DNA of 64,000 bases, taken from NCBI RefSeq assembly GCF_009826895.1, contig NZ_WUMV01000003.1:885501-949500 (forward strand). The letters run 5' to 3'. The first letter of the stretch is position 1, and every line of letters begins with the position of its first letter. A model generated the notes under the pieces. That model had not been told where the DNA came from, did no database searches, and worked only from the letters and a program-made list of their open reading frames with translations. Positions 18,946 through 28,089 of the stretch are shown here, piece by piece. Origin of the DNA: Stappia sediminis (lineage in GTDB: Bacteria; Pseudomonadota; Alphaproteobacteria; Rhizobiales; Stappiaceae). The position numbers and the translations under genes were made by a program.

Positions 18946-20151
18946 ATGACGGTTGCTAGTGAGGCCAGGGATCAGGCGGCGGGCGCTTCCGCCGATCCGA
19001 TCCGGGTCATGGTCGTTGACGACTCGGTCGTCATTCGTGGACTTCTTGGCCGCTGGGTAAATGGGGATCCTTCTCTCGCCCTGGTCGCATCGCACAGGAA
19101 CGGCAAGGTAGCGCTCGATGATATCGAACGAAGCAACCCCGATGTCGTAATCCTGGATATCGAGATGCCGGAGATGGATGGGTTGACGGCCCTGCCTCTC
19201 ATGTTGCGCAAGAAGCGCGATCTCGTCGTGCTCATGGCATCGACACTGACGCGCAGAAACGCGGAGATCAGCCTTCGTGCCTTGTCCCTCGGCGCGCAGG
19301 ACTACATTCCCAAGCCGGAAAGCAAGAGCGAAGTCACGACGTCGGTCAATTTCCGGCGTGAGATCATCGAAAAGGTGAAAACGCTCGGTGTGCGTGTGCG
19401 CGGCAGGCACCAGGCCGGCCGGCAGTTGCGGGTCAGGGCGACCGCCGTGCAGGCTGTACCTTTGCACGATGCCGGATCGCCCGCGTCCACGCGTGCGCCG
19501 AATTTCCGGGCGGTGGCCACGAAATCCGCAAGGCCGCAGCATGCGGCGCGGTCATATCCGTCTGTTCGCCCTCGCGTGGTGGTGATCGGTTCCTCCACGG
19601 GTGGACCGCAGGCGCTTCAGCAGGTCATGCGCGATATCGGAATGGCGATTCGCCAGGTTCCGGTGGTCGTGACACAGCATATGCCGCCGACGTTCACGGC
19701 GATCCTTGCCGAACACCTTGGCAAGGCAGCCATGCGCCCGGCCAAGGAAGCCGCTGATGGCGATGTGCTCCAGCCCGGCCATATCTATGTGGCTCCGGGA
19801 GGACGCCATCTTGTCCTCGAAAAGGATCACGGACAGGCGGTTGCGCGCCTTACCGACGATCCGCCGGTGAACTTCTGCAAGCCGGCAGTCGATCCGCTGT
19901 TCGACAGCGCGGCGAAAGTGTTCGGTTCCTCGGTCCTGGCGGTCGTGTTGACCGGAATGGGCCATGACGGCGCCGACGGCGTCAAGACGATAGCCGCAGG
20001 CGGCGGTGCGATCATCGCTCAGGACGAGGCGAGCAGCGTCGTCTGGGGAATGCCGGGTGCTGCGGTGCAGACCGGGCAATGCAACGATATTCTGCCCCTT
20101 CAGGAGATCGGGCCAAAAATTGCAAAAATACTTGGTGGAGGCGTACGGTGA
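18946..20151 (+). CDS. cheB: Chemotaxis response regulator protein-glutamate methylesterase CheB
   Basis: 401 residues. Receiver domain at about 20-135 (VMVVDDSVVIRG, Asp71 in VVILDIEMPEMDGL), a basic linker of about 60 residues rich in Arg and Ala, then the methylesterase with the catalytic serine in VVIGSSTGGPQAL, the His in VVTQHMPPTFTAIL and the Asp in VVLTGMGHDGADGV. It removes methyl groups from chemoreceptor glutamates when phosphorylated by CheA. It ends overlapping the cheR start by four bases (GTGA). Confidence 0.95.
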   Translation: MTVASEARDQAAGASADPIRVMVVDDSVVIRGLLGRWVNGDPSLALVASHRNGKVALDDIERSNPDVVILDIEMPEMDGLTALPLMLRKKRDLVVLMASTLTRRNAEISLRALSLGAQDYIPKPESKSEVTTSVNFRREIIEKVKTLGVRVRGRHQAGRQLRVRATAVQAVPLHDAGSPASTRAPNFRAVATKSARPQHAARSYPSVRPRVVVIGSSTGGPQALQQVMRDIGMAIRQVPVVVTQHMPPTFTAILAEHLGKAAMRPAKEAADGDVLQPGHIYVAPGGRHLVLEKDHGQAVARLTDDPPVNFCKPAVDPLFDSAAKVFGSSVLAVVLTGMGHDGADGVKTIAAGGGAIIAQDEASSVVWGMPGAAVQTGQCNDILPLQEIGPKIAKILGGGVR

Positions 20152-21020
20152 CACCGTTTGAGTATGACTTTCTGAGGCGCCTGCTGAAGACGCAATCGGG
20201 TCTGGTCCTGTCCGACGAGAAACAGTATCTCGTGGAAAGCAGGTTGCTGCCGGTTGCGCGCGGGGCCGGGCTTGGCAGCCTGAGCGAGCTCGTGGCGGCG
20301 ATCCAGAAACCGGCCGGGAAACAGCTGTCCGACAGCGTCGTCGAAGCGATGACGACTAATGAGTCGTTCTTCTTTCGTGACAAGACGCCTTTCGATCACT
20401 TCAAGGAAGTGATGATCCCGGACTTGCTATCCGCGCGTGCCGGCAGGCGGCGCGTCAGGATTTGGTGTGCTGCCGCGTCCTCGGGCCAGGAACCTTATTC
20501 GCTTGCCATCAGCCTGAAGGAAATGGGGGCCAAGGTCGCAGGTTGGTCGATCGACATCCTCGGCACCGATCTTTCCAACGAGATTTTGGAAAAGGCACGA
20601 AACGGCATATACAGCCAGTTCGAAGTCCAACGCGGCCTGCCGATCCAGATGCTCGTGAAATTCTTCGCGCAGAAGGGCGAACTCTGGCAAATCAATCCGG
20701 ATATTCGCGCAATGATAAAGTGGCGCAAATTCAACCTTCTGGACAGCTTTTCCACAATCGGCGAGCAGGATATCGTTTTCTGCCGCAACGTTCTGATCTA
20801 TTTCGACCAGCAGACGAAGATCGATATCCTTCACAAGATTGCACGGCTGATGCCAAGCGACGGCTATCTTGTGCTCGGCGCAGCGGAAACGGTGGTCGGT
20901 CTTACGGATGCGTTCCAACCCGTACCGGGCAGGCGCGGTCTCTACCAGCCGAAAGCCGCTGCCGCGGCCAAGCCTTCAGGTCCGCGCCTCGCTGCCGTGG
21001 GAGGATTGACCAGTCGTTGA
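20148..21020 (+). CDS. cheR: Chemotaxis protein methyltransferase CheR
   Basis: 290 residues. It methylates receptor glutamates with S-adenosylmethionine. The N-terminal helical domain (FEYDFLRRLLKTQSGLVLSDEKQYLVESRLLP) precedes the SAM-binding domain (RIWCAAASSGQEPYSLAI, ILGTDLSNEILEKARNGIYS, IVFCRNVLIYFD). The start is a GTG at 20148, set by GGAGG seven bases upstream and by the four-base overlap with cheB; the open frame continues upstream but inside cheB. It is the last gene of the che operon here; no cheD or second cheY follows. Confidence 0.94.
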   Translation: MTPFEYDFLRRLLKTQSGLVLSDEKQYLVESRLLPVARGAGLGSLSELVAAIQKPAGKQLSDSVVEAMTTNESFFFRDKTPFDHFKEVMIPDLLSARAGRRRVRIWCAAASSGQEPYSLAISLKEMGAKVAGWSIDILGTDLSNEILEKARNGIYSQFEVQRGLPIQMLVKFFAQKGELWQINPDIRAMIKWRKFNLLDSFSTIGEQDIVFCRNVLIYFDQQTKIDILHKIARLMPSDGYLVLGAAETVVGLTDAFQPVPGRRGLYQPKAAAAAKPSGPRLAAVGGLTSR

Positions 21021-21069
21021 TTTGCGGGCGAGCCTGCCTGAATGAACGCTCGTCACGACTTAATGTTGA

Positions 21070-21100
21070 GGCCGGAAGGAAACGGATCTTTCCGGCCTTT
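21070..21100 (+). terminator. Hairpin terminator after cheR
   Basis: GGCCGGAA (21070-21077) pairs with TTCCGGCC (21090-21097) and is followed by TTTG. It lies 50 bases after the cheR stop and probably ends the che operon. Confidence 0.6.
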
Positions 21101-21130
21101 GACATTCGGCTGTTCGCGAACCTGCAGAAC

Positions 21131-21164
21131 AAAAAAACCGTTGTGCCCTGGCACAACGGCTTTT
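21131..21164. terminator. Bidirectional terminator between the convergent cheR and ctrA ends
   Basis: CCGTTGTGCC (21138-21147) and GGCACAACGG (21150-21159) form a perfect 10-bp stem. Seven A bases lie to the left and CTTTT to the right, so the hairpin can end transcription in both directions. Confidence 0.8.
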
Positions 21165-21205
21165 CCAACTGCTAGGTTTTTGTCTGCCGGCTGGCTGCTT
21201 GCCTG

Positions 21206-21895
21206 TCAGGCGGCCTTTTCTTCCGGCTCGCGCAACACATAGCCTCTGCCCCAGACGGTCTCGATGTAATTCTTGCCATCTGTCGCAGCAGCAAGTTTCT
21301 TGCGCAGCTTGCAGATGAACACATCGATGATCTTGAGTTCCGGCTCATCCATGCCGCCATAGAGATGGTTGAGGAACATCTCCTTGGTCAGCGTCGTGCC
21401 CTTGCGCAGCGAGAGCAATTCGAGCATCTGATATTCCTTGCCGGTCAGATGCACCCGCTGTCCGGCCACTTCGACGGTTTTCGTGTCGAGATTGACCGTA
21501 AGGTCGCCGGTGTTGATCACGGACTGGGCGTGGCCTTTCGACCTGCGCACGATCGCGTGTATGCGGGCGACAAGCTCATCCTTGTGGAAAGGCTTCGTCA
21601 TATAGTCGTCGGCGCCGAAGCCTAGGCCGCGAACCTTATCCTCTATGCCCGCAAGGCCTGAGAGGATCAGGATCGGAGTCTTGACCTTGGAAACGCGCAG
21701 CGTCCTCAGGACCTCGTACCCGGACATGTCCGGCAGATTGAGATCCAGCATGATGATGTCGTAGTCGTAAAGCTTGCCGAGGTCTATGCCTTCCTCGCCA
21801 AGATCCGTCGTGTAGACGTTGAAGTTTTCGGACTTCAGCATCAGTTCGATGCTCTGCGCCGTGGCGCCATCGTCCTCAATCAACAGCACACGCAT
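21206..21895 (-). CDS. ctrA: Cell-cycle master response regulator CtrA
   Basis: 229 residues, an OmpR/PhoB-type regulator. Receiver: [20 protein letters not shown] with phospho-acceptor Asp51 in [19 protein letters not shown], and Lys in [12 protein letters not shown]. The winged-helix DNA-binding domain includes [17 protein letters not shown] and [13 protein letters not shown]. The C-terminus ends in Ala-Ala, like the ClpXP degradation tag of Caulobacter CtrA. It controls division, replication and flagellar genes and gets its phosphate through ChpT, whose gene is 6 kb away. AAAGGGG lies before the ATG. Its upstream gap is shared with fliI. Confidence 0.96.
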   Translation of the reverse strand: MRVLLIEDDGATAQSIELMLKSENFNVYTTDLGEEGIDLGKLYDYDIIMLDLNLPDMSGYEVLRTLRVSKVKTPILILSGLAGIEDKVRGLGFGADDYMTKPFHKDELVARIHAIVRRSKGHAQSVINTGDLTVNLDTKTVEVAGQRVHLTGKEYQMLELLSLRKGTTLTKEMFLNHLYGGMDEPELKIIDVFICKLRKKLAAATDGKNYIETVWGRGYVLREPEEKAA

Positions 21896-22267
21896 ACCAA
21901 TCCCCTTTACTGCCTATCCTGGGCAGGCCGCGCCGGTCTCGGCGCCGCCGGTGCAAAGGACTGCGATTAACCACGGTCATCTTCCGATGAAATGGTTAAC
22001 AAATCCTAATTCGCACCCGCAAGGGCATGTTGGAAGAGATCGGGAATTATTCCCAAGATTTTGAAAAGCCTTCAGGAATCGCTTCCGAAGATTTCTCTTA
22101 TCTTACATTAAAGAATCGGCCTAACCGATTCTCGCGACTCATCCTCCACGCCCAGACGACCCATATTTCAGTTCACCATCCTAAAAAGCCCTCTCGAATT
22201 AAGATTAATCAGACTCGTAAATGATAGGTTACCGGTGATTCGCAAATTCGGACACGAGTCGGCAAGC
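21896..22267. promoter_or_regulatory. ctrA-fliI divergent promoter region with clustered GANTC and CtrA half-sites
   Basis: This gap has no convincing gene. Seven GANTC sites (CcrM methylation type) lie between 22076 and 22260: at 22076, 22113, 22127, 22136, 22212, 22237 and 22256 (the last two inside the extreme 5' end of fliI if its GTG start is used). TTAACCA at 21967-21973 and its inverse TGGTTAA at 21993-21999 face each other; the second reads TTAACCAT on the minus strand, a CtrA-like half-site. A 13-base inverted repeat, GGGAAT-t-ATTCCC, lies at 22042-22054. Methylation-linked and CtrA-linked control is inferred from Caulobacter and rhizobial ctrA. Confidence 0.7.
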
Positions 22268-23593
22268 ATGGAACCGCTTTTCGCAGAACTCGAATCACTC
22301 ATGACGAGCGAGATCTACGGTCGTGTGGTCTCGGTCCAGGGGCTTCTCGTCGAGGTTGCCGGGCCGGTCCACGAAATGCGTGTGGGTGGATTGCTCAAGA
22401 TTGAAGTGGGTGAGGGGGTTGAGCCGGTTTTCGCCGAAGTCGTCGGTTTTCGCGATGCACGGGCGCTATGCATGCCTTTTGCCGGGCTCGAAGGGGTACG
22501 CATGGGCTGCCGCGCCATTCTTGCGGCGCGTGAAAGCATCGTCCGTCCGACCTCGGGATGGCTGGGCCGCGTGATCAACGCAATGGGCCAGCCGATCGAT
22601 GGCAAGGGGCCGCTGCCGCGTGGCGGAGAACCGCGCAAGCTGCGCGCGGTGCCGCCGGCGGCGAACGAACGCACGCGGGTCGGCGCGCCGGTCGACCTTG
22701 GTGTGCGCGCGCTCAACAGCTTCGTAACCTGCTGCCTGGGGCAGCGCATGGGCATTTTCGCCGGGTCCGGCGTCGGCAAATCCGTTTTGATGTCGATGAT
22801 CGCGCGGAACATGTCGACGGATGTGGCGGTTATCGGGCTCATTGGCGAGCGGGGACGCGAGGTTCAGGAGTTCATCGAAGACGACCTTGGCCCCGAGGGG
22901 CTGGAGCGTACCGTTGTCGTGGTGGCGACGTCGGATGAAAGCGTGCTCATGCGCCGGCAGGCCGCGTATATGACGATGACGGTCGCCGAATATTTTCGCG
23001 ATTCCGGCCGCAACGTCCTTTGCATGATGGATTCCGTCACGCGCTTTGCCATGGCACAGCGGGAAATCGGACTGTCGATCGGTGAGCCGCCGACATCCAA
23101 GGGCTACACGCCGACTGTGTTTACCGAACTTCCCAAGCTTCTCGAGCGTGCCGGGCCCGGCAAGCAGGGGACTGGCTCGATTACCGGGCTCTTCACCGTT
23201 CTCGTTGAAGGCGACAATCACAACGAGCCGGTTGCCGACGCCGTGCGCGGTATCCTCGACGGGCACATCGTCATGGAGCGGGCGATTGCCGAACGCGGGC
23301 GCTATCCGGCCATCAACGTGCTGAAGTCTGTTTCGCGCACCATGCCGCGCTGCGTCCCGTCAGATATGCTTCCGATCCTGCGCAAGGCCCGGCAACTGAT
23401 GTCCACCTACACCGACATGGAAGAGTTGATACGCCTTGGCGCATACCGAAAGGGAACCGAGCCGACGGTGGATGAAGCGATCATGCGGCATGAGCCTTTC
23501 GAAAATTTTCTTTCGCAAGGTAAGGATGATGCAACCACTCTTGATGAAGGATATCGGATGCTTGCGAACCTTTTGGAAATGACTCCCGGTTAG
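22235..23593 (+). CDS. fliI: Flagellum-specific export ATPase FliI
   Basis: 452 residues from a GTG at 22235 (441 from the ATG at 22268; neither has a strong ribosome site, AGGT before the GTG is slightly better). FliI is an F1-beta-like ATPase powering export of flagellar parts. It has the N-terminal beta domain ([16 protein letters not shown]), Walker A ([12 protein letters not shown]), [19 protein letters not shown], Walker B ([18 protein letters not shown]) and [14 protein letters not shown]. It is followed by fliJ after 29 bases. The other flagellar genes are outside the window. Confidence 0.95.
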   Translation: MIRKFGHESASMEPLFAELESLMTSEIYGRVVSVQGLLVEVAGPVHEMRVGGLLKIEVGEGVEPVFAEVVGFRDARALCMPFAGLEGVRMGCRAILAARESIVRPTSGWLGRVINAMGQPIDGKGPLPRGGEPRKLRAVPPAANERTRVGAPVDLGVRALNSFVTCCLGQRMGIFAGSGVGKSVLMSMIARNMSTDVAVIGLIGERGREVQEFIEDDLGPEGLERTVVVVATSDESVLMRRQAAYMTMTVAEYFRDSGRNVLCMMDSVTRFAMAQREIGLSIGEPPTSKGYTPTVFTELPKLLERAGPGKQGTGSITGLFTVLVEGDNHNEPVADAVRGILDGHIVMERAIAERGRYPAINVLKSVSRTMPRCVPSDMLPILRKARQLMSTYTDMEELIRLGAYRKGTEPTVDEAIMRHEPFENFLSQGKDDATTLDEGYRMLANLLEMTPG

Positions 23594-23622
23594 AGTAACC
23601 CTGGAAAGGGGAGTATCGAGTC

Positions 23623-24036
23623 ATGAAATCCCGTGGAAGCCTTATCAGGCTTAAGAAATTTCAGGTCGACGAGAAGCGCCGCCAGGTGACGCAGATCGAA
23701 TCGATGATCGCCGAGTTCATGCGCATGGCGGAAGAACTCGACGAGCAGATCAAGGCGGAGCAGAAGCGCGTCGGAATTTCCGACGTGACTCATTTCGCCT
23801 ATCCCACCTTCGCCAAGGCTGCCGCGCAGCGCCGCGACAATCTGGTCAATTCGGCCGATGAGCTGAAGGAACAGCTTGAGCGCGCCCAGGACGAGCTTGC
23901 CGAGGCGGTCGAGGATCTGAAGAAATTCGAACTCATGGAGGAGCGCGATCTCCTGCGTGAAAGATCGGAGGCCGAGTTGGCGGAGCAGGATCAGCTCGAC
24001 GAAATCGCTCAACGCGGGCGCGCTCAGGGCTTCTAA
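23623..24036 (+). CDS. fliJ: Flagellar export protein FliJ (chaperone escort)
   Basis: 137 residues, almost entirely a charged two-helix coiled coil (RLKKFQVDEKRRQVTQIESMIAE, ERAQDELAEAVEDLKKFELMEERDLLRE), which is the shape and size of FliJ. FliJ binds the FliI hexamer and recycles export chaperones. Position directly after fliI is the normal one. Sequence conservation in this family is weak, so the call rests on shape plus context. Confidence 0.85.
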   Translation: MKSRGSLIRLKKFQVDEKRRQVTQIESMIAEFMRMAEELDEQIKAEQKRVGISDVTHFAYPTFAKAAAQRRDNLVNSADELKEQLERAQDELAEAVEDLKKFELMEERDLLRERSEAELAEQDQLDEIAQRGRAQGF

Positions 24037-24334
24037 GGGTTTCTAAGGGCGTCTACGGCGGCGTTGTCCGAGTTGCCGGGGTGTGGGGTGCCGGCCAAGG
24101 TGTCTTCGGCAAATGACGCTCGGATGCTTGTCGCGGGCTCGTGGCCGGCTAAGGGATGCTGTAACTTGCAACCGGCCTTCGGTCACATTGAAATATCCTA
24201 AAAAGCGGCCCCCGATGCGGCCGAAACCGGCTCGGAACGGGGCGGTAAATCCGGTTTGTTCATCTTATGAATTGAGTATGGCCGAATGGCCGAACTATAA
24301 GAATCGGGAAAGCGGCTGACTGACAGGAGCCAAT
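24037..24334. other. Gene-free gap between fliJ and the PqiA-like gene
   Basis: 298 bases with no supported gene. It starts with a short direct repeat (TTTCTAAGGG occurring twice around 24031-24050). The only ORF seen there (24083-24319) has no known features. It presumably holds the promoter of the next gene. Confidence 0.4.
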
Positions 24335-24769
24335 TTGCGATTCGTTCTGGCTGTTCTCTTGCCAATGGCGACGGGATGTTTCGTCCTGGGCCTCGTCTTG
24401 CCGCTTATGAAAATGGAGCGGCTCTATTTCCTGGAGGACAAGCCGTCACTCGTGGAAATCGTGTCCGGCCTCTGGGCCGATGGCGATGCGATTCTCGCTG
24501 CTGCCGTCGCGGTTTTTTCCATTTTGTTTCCGGCCTTGAAGCTTCTCGGTCTTCATCTGGCGGCGCTCGGCACATCGGCGCGCGTTCCGCTTTCGATGTT
24601 TGCGGCGCTCGGCAAATGGTCGATGATGGATGTGATGTTGGTCGCGCTCGTGATATTTGCGGCAAAAACGAGCGGTCTTGCGTCCGCGACGTCGCTGCCC
24701 GGCCTTTGGCTCTACGCTTCCGCCACGTTGCTGACGGCAATTTCAGCCGTTATCGCCCGGCGGGTTTGA
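24335..24769 (+). CDS. PqiA-like (paraquat-inducible protein A) membrane protein
   Basis: 144 residues with four hydrophobic segments (about 2-22, 48-70, 88-108, 118-140), matching one PqiA repeat: VLPLMKMERLYF, ILFPALKLLGLHLAAL, and the hallmark GKWSMMDVMLVALVIF. The E. coli PqiA has two such repeats plus zinc ribbons; this is a single-repeat form. The start is TTG, chosen because AGGAG sits six bases upstream (24324-24329). Related proteins link to lipid transport across the envelope; that role here is inference. It converges with the DUF2336 gene. Confidence 0.75.
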   Translation: MRFVLAVLLPMATGCFVLGLVLPLMKMERLYFLEDKPSLVEIVSGLWADGDAILAAAVAVFSILFPALKLLGLHLAALGTSARVPLSMFAALGKWSMMDVMLVALVIFAAKTSGLASATSLPGLWLYASATLLTAISAVIARRV

Positions 24770-24785
24770 CGCCTTTGCCGGTTCC

Positions 24786-25862
24786 TCATGCGTCGAGCGC
24801 GATTTCGCCGGGGTGGGAGCGCTCTTTATCGTCTCGTGAACCGGCCTCTATGCTGCGCTGGAAATCCTGATAGGCCTCAAGCCATCGTATCGTTTGTGCT
24901 TCGGGAATACGCAAACGCCGGCATCTTGCATGTGCGAGAGCAAGGAACGCGTGGTCGGAGAGGTCGGCTGCGACGCAAAGCTGGATGAGATCGTCGATAG
25001 CGCTCTTGAAGACCGCCGTTTGAATATTGGCGATCGGCCGCCGTGCGATTTTCGAAAGGAGACTGATTGCGTCGTTGATACGCTTGTCGTCGATGAGAAC
25101 GATCACGAGATCGTTGAGATTGCTGTCGCCGCTGTCGATCAGTTGCCAAAGGCGTGCGGCGTCGCAGGTATCCAGATAAACGCCGAGACGTCGCCTGAGG
25201 TCCTGGCGGATCAGGTTTACGTCGGTCGTTTCATGTGGCTCGCTGCCGGCGACGATCGCCTGCAGTCTCAGGCGTTTTGTTGTATTCACGTAGGGCAGCA
25301 ACCATTCGCAGATCAGCGGTGTCAGGTCGCCGCGCTCAGCTATCCGGTCGCAAAGAATGGCGTCCGTAAGCGAGTGTTTGGTGAGCGTACGCAAGCCCCA
25401 GTCGCTCATAGAGATATTCTTGTTCGATGCGATCGTGCGCCAGACGCGCGTCTTGCCTCTTTCGATCAGCGTATCCGAAAGCCTCGGGCTCATGTCCATC
25501 CGCTTGGCGATCGCTTCCAGATGCGGCTCGGGCATGCGCCGGGCAAGCTTCATCAGGTCGGCCTGGGATAGTGCCGGGCTCATTTCCAGGATGGGCGCGG
25601 CGACTGCGATATCGTCCTTGGCTAGGCGAATCGCCACGGCCTGCGGGGTGGCGGCGATCGGGGCGATTCGGCGGGAAAGGCTGGCGCGGTCTTCCAGGCC
25701 GGTCGTGTCGAGCAGCCTCAGAATCACATCGCAGAACAGTTCGAGTTCGGCCTGACTGTGCCCGCCGATGCCGTCCAGAAAGACATCGGCAACCCGCTGC
25801 AGCAGCTTGCCGCGGGATTCAGGCGTCGCATCCTTTGCGAGTCTGAGAAGGTCGCTCAGCAT
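24786..25862 (-). CDS. DUF2336 domain protein
   Basis: 358 residues from the ATG at 25862, chosen over the frame opening at 25910 because AAGAGGC lies just upstream. All-helical, with repeated short helical pairs resembling HEAT-like repeats (DIAVAAPILEMSPALSQADLMKLARR, RLSDTLIERGKTRVWRTIASN, LIRQDLRRRLGVYLDTCDAARLW). This matches the alphaproteobacterial DUF2336 family, whose function is unknown to me. It converges on the PqiA-like gene with 16 bases between stops. Confidence 0.8.
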   Translation of the reverse strand: MLSDLLRLAKDATPESRGKLLQRVADVFLDGIGGHSQAELELFCDVILRLLDTTGLEDRASLSRRIAPIAATPQAVAIRLAKDDIAVAAPILEMSPALSQADLMKLARRMPEPHLEAIAKRMDMSPRLSDTLIERGKTRVWRTIASNKNISMSDWGLRTLTKHSLTDAILCDRIAERGDLTPLICEWLLPYVNTTKRLRLQAIVAGSEPHETTDVNLIRQDLRRRLGVYLDTCDAARLWQLIDSGDSNLNDLVIVLIDDKRINDAISLLSKIARRPIANIQTAVFKSAIDDLIQLCVAADLSDHAFLALAHARCRRLRIPEAQTIRWLEAYQDFQRSIEAGSRDDKERSHPGEIALDA

Positions 25863-26257
25863 CAATTGCCTCTTGGGTTGATGCCGACCGTATCGCGGGC
25901 GCCTTATCAATCGGTTAGCGGCGGATCTCGGATTGAAAATTTACGTAAGGGCTTTATACGGCGCGGCCCATGCCGCTTCCGGGCAGGCCTGCCGTCAGGG
26001 ATTCCACTCGTTCGCACGGAGCATGACATTTCCAATCGGGGGGAAGAAAATCATTATGACGTAACGTTAACGATGTGAGAGGCGGGATCAAATTCCTCGA
26101 ACACGTGAAAAATGAGAAGGGTTTCACTGTTGATTTTCGATTATTTTCCGGCCTTAGATTGCGCACAAGGTGATCGTGGCGGATCGGCCGGGCCCGCGGG
26201 AAGTGCGGGTGGGCCGGAGACGCCGGGGGCGCCTTTGAATAACGGGAGAGAAAATCA
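25863..26257. promoter_or_regulatory. Gap upstream of the dpp operon
   Basis: 395 bases between divergent genes without a supported gene. It must hold promoters in both directions. A CGTTAACG palindrome lies at 26065-26072 within a run of overlapping AACGTT/GTTAAC words, a possible regulator site. GGGAGA before the dppA ATG is the ribosome site. Confidence 0.4.
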
Positions 26258-27862
26258 ATGAATATTCGCCGCATCACCAAGGCGACGCTCTTGGGTGTCA
26301 GCTTTGCCGCAGTCATGGCGTCGGCCGCCTCGGCAAAGACGCTCGTTTATTGCTCGGAAGGGTCTCCGGAGGGGTTCGACCCGGCGCTCTATACGGCCGG
26401 CACCACCTTCGACGCTTCGTCCAAGCCGGTCTTCAACCGTCTTGTCGAGTTCAAGCGTGGTACCACGGAAGTGCTGCCTGGCCTTGCAGAGAGCTGGTCG
26501 GTTTCCGACGACGGCACGGAATATACGTTCAACCTGCGCAAAGGCGTCAAGTTCCATTCCACCGACTACTTCACGCCGACCCGCGACTTCAATGCCGACG
26601 ACGTGATCTTCTCCTTCGAGCGTCAGCTCAAGAAGGACAACCCCTGGAACACCTACACCGCAGGCGCCGCTTGGGAATATTTCGACGGCATGTCCATGCC
26701 CGATCTCATCAAGGAGATCGTGAAGGTTGACGACTATACCGTGAAATTCGTGCTGAACCGGCCGGAAGCGCCGATGATCGCGAACCTTGCCATGGACTTT
26801 GCCTCGATCCAGTCCAAGGAATATGCCGACAAGCTTGAAGCCGACGGCACCCGCGACCTCCTCAATCAGCAGCCGGTCGGTACTGGCCCCTTCCAGTTCG
26901 TCGGCTATCAGAAGGATGCCGTGATCCGCTATGCCGCGAATCCGGATTACTTCGGCGGCAAGCAGCCGATCGACAACCTGATCTTCGCCATCACCACGGA
27001 TGCTTCGGTGCGCCTTCAGAAGCTGAAGGCGGGTGAGTGCCACGTGATGCCCTATCCCGCGCCTGCCGACATCGAAGACATCAAGGCGGATGGCAACCTG
27101 CAACTCCAGGAGCAGCAGGGCCTGAACGTCGGCTACCTCGCCTATAACACCAAGCAAGCCCCCTTCGACAATCCGAAGGTCCGCAAGGCGTTGAACATGG
27201 CGATCAACAAGCAGGCGATCCTCGACGCGGTGTTCCAGGGCGCCGGCCAGGCGGCCAAGAACCCGATTCCGCCGACGATGTGGTCCTACAACGACGCGAT
27301 CCAGGACGATCCGTACGATCCGGAAGCGTCGAAGAAGATGCTCGAGGAAGCTGGCGTCAAGGATCTTCAGATGAAGGTCTGGGCGATGCCGGTGCAGCGT
27401 CCCTATAACCCGAATGCCCGCCGCATGGCGGAGCTCATCCAGGCCGACTTCGCTAAAGTGGGTGTGGGGGTCGAGATCGTTTCTTACGAGTGGGGCGAAT
27501 ACCTGAGCCGTTCCAAGGCCGAAGACCGCGACGGAGCGGTGCTGCTCGGTTGGACGGGCGATAATGGCGACCCGGATAACTTCCTCGCCGTACTGCTTGG
27601 TTGCGATGCCGTTGGCGGTGCCAACCGCGCCCAGTGGTGCGACAAGGACTTCGAGGACCTGATCCAGAAGGCCAAGGTCGCCACCGACAGGGCAGAGCGC
27701 ACCAAGCTCTACGAGCAGGCCCAGGTGGTCTTCAAGGAGCAGGCTCCGTGGGCCACGATCGCTCACTCCGTGGTGTTCATGCCCATGTCCGCCAAGGTAA
27801 GCGGCTACGTGATGGACCCGCTCGGCGGTCACTGGTTCGACGGCGTCGACATCGCCGAATAA
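26258..27862 (+). CDS. dppA: Dipeptide ABC transporter, periplasmic binding protein
   Basis: 534 residues with a signal peptide ([26 protein letters not shown], cut near residue 26). The mature part is very close to E. coli Dpp[30 protein letters not shown]-like block at 65-75, [44 protein letters not shown]-like block, and [21 protein letters not shown]. The conserved Arg/Asp contacts for peptide ends are in these blocks. It captures dipeptides, and haem precursors in some bacteria. First gene of dppABCDF. Confidence 0.93.
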   Translation: MNIRRITKATLLGVSFAAVMASAASAKTLVYCSEGSPEGFDPALYTAGTTFDASSKPVFNRLVEFKRGTTEVLPGLAESWSVSDDGTEYTFNLRKGVKFHSTDYFTPTRDFNADDVIFSFERQLKKDNPWNTYTAGAAWEYFDGMSMPDLIKEIVKVDDYTVKFVLNRPEAPMIANLAMDFASIQSKEYADKLEADGTRDLLNQQPVGTGPFQFVGYQKDAVIRYAANPDYFGGKQPIDNLIFAITTDASVRLQKLKAGECHVMPYPAPADIEDIKADGNLQLQEQQGLNVGYLAYNTKQAPFDNPKVRKALNMAINKQAILDAVFQGAGQAAKNPIPPTMWSYNDAIQDDPYDPEASKKMLEEAGVKDLQMKVWAMPVQRPYNPNARRMAELIQADFAKVGVGVEIVSYEWGEYLSRSKAEDRDGAVLLGWTGDNGDPDNFLAVLLGCDAVGGANRAQWCDKDFEDLIQKAKVATDRAERTKLYEQAQVVFKEQAPWATIAHSVVFMPMSAKVSGYVMDPLGGHWFDGVDIAE

Positions 27863-27875
27863 TGGTGTGACCATT

Positions 27876-27907
27876 CGAACGCCGGCGAAACAGTTCGCCG
27901 GCGTTCG
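27876..27907 (+). terminator. Strong hairpin between dppA and dppB (attenuator or mRNA stabiliser)
   Basis: A perfect 14-bp stem (27876-27889 with 27894-27907) closed by the loop ACAG lies 13 bases after the dppA stop and is followed by TTATTTG. In binding-protein transport operons such hairpins reduce read-through or protect the upstream message, giving more binding protein than permease. Confidence 0.75.
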
Positions 27908-28089
27908 TTATTTGTCTGACCGGCGGTTTGCCGGAAAAAGGCTTTCCGTATCGAGACGGCCGGTTCGTCAAGCCGGCATTCGTTCTTCCCAAGATATCGA
28001 GGCAATTTCCTGCTTCGTATGTCGGGTTGTGAATGGCGCACCGGCCGATCCGCATTACAATCGGCTGACAACTAGAACAGGCACCTGAA

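Noticed and set aside
22027-22224. 65-residue ORF in the ctrA-fliI gap
   Set aside because: Biased composition, no ribosome site, and it would run through the GANTC cluster and inverted repeat of a promoter region.
24083-24319. 78-residue ORF between fliJ and the PqiA-like gene
   Set aside because: No motif, Arg/Pro-rich composition typical of non-coding GC-rich DNA.
26255-27874. 539-residue minus-strand frame opposite dppA
   Set aside because: Antisense shadow of dppA; His/Arg/Val-rich composition without recognisable domains.
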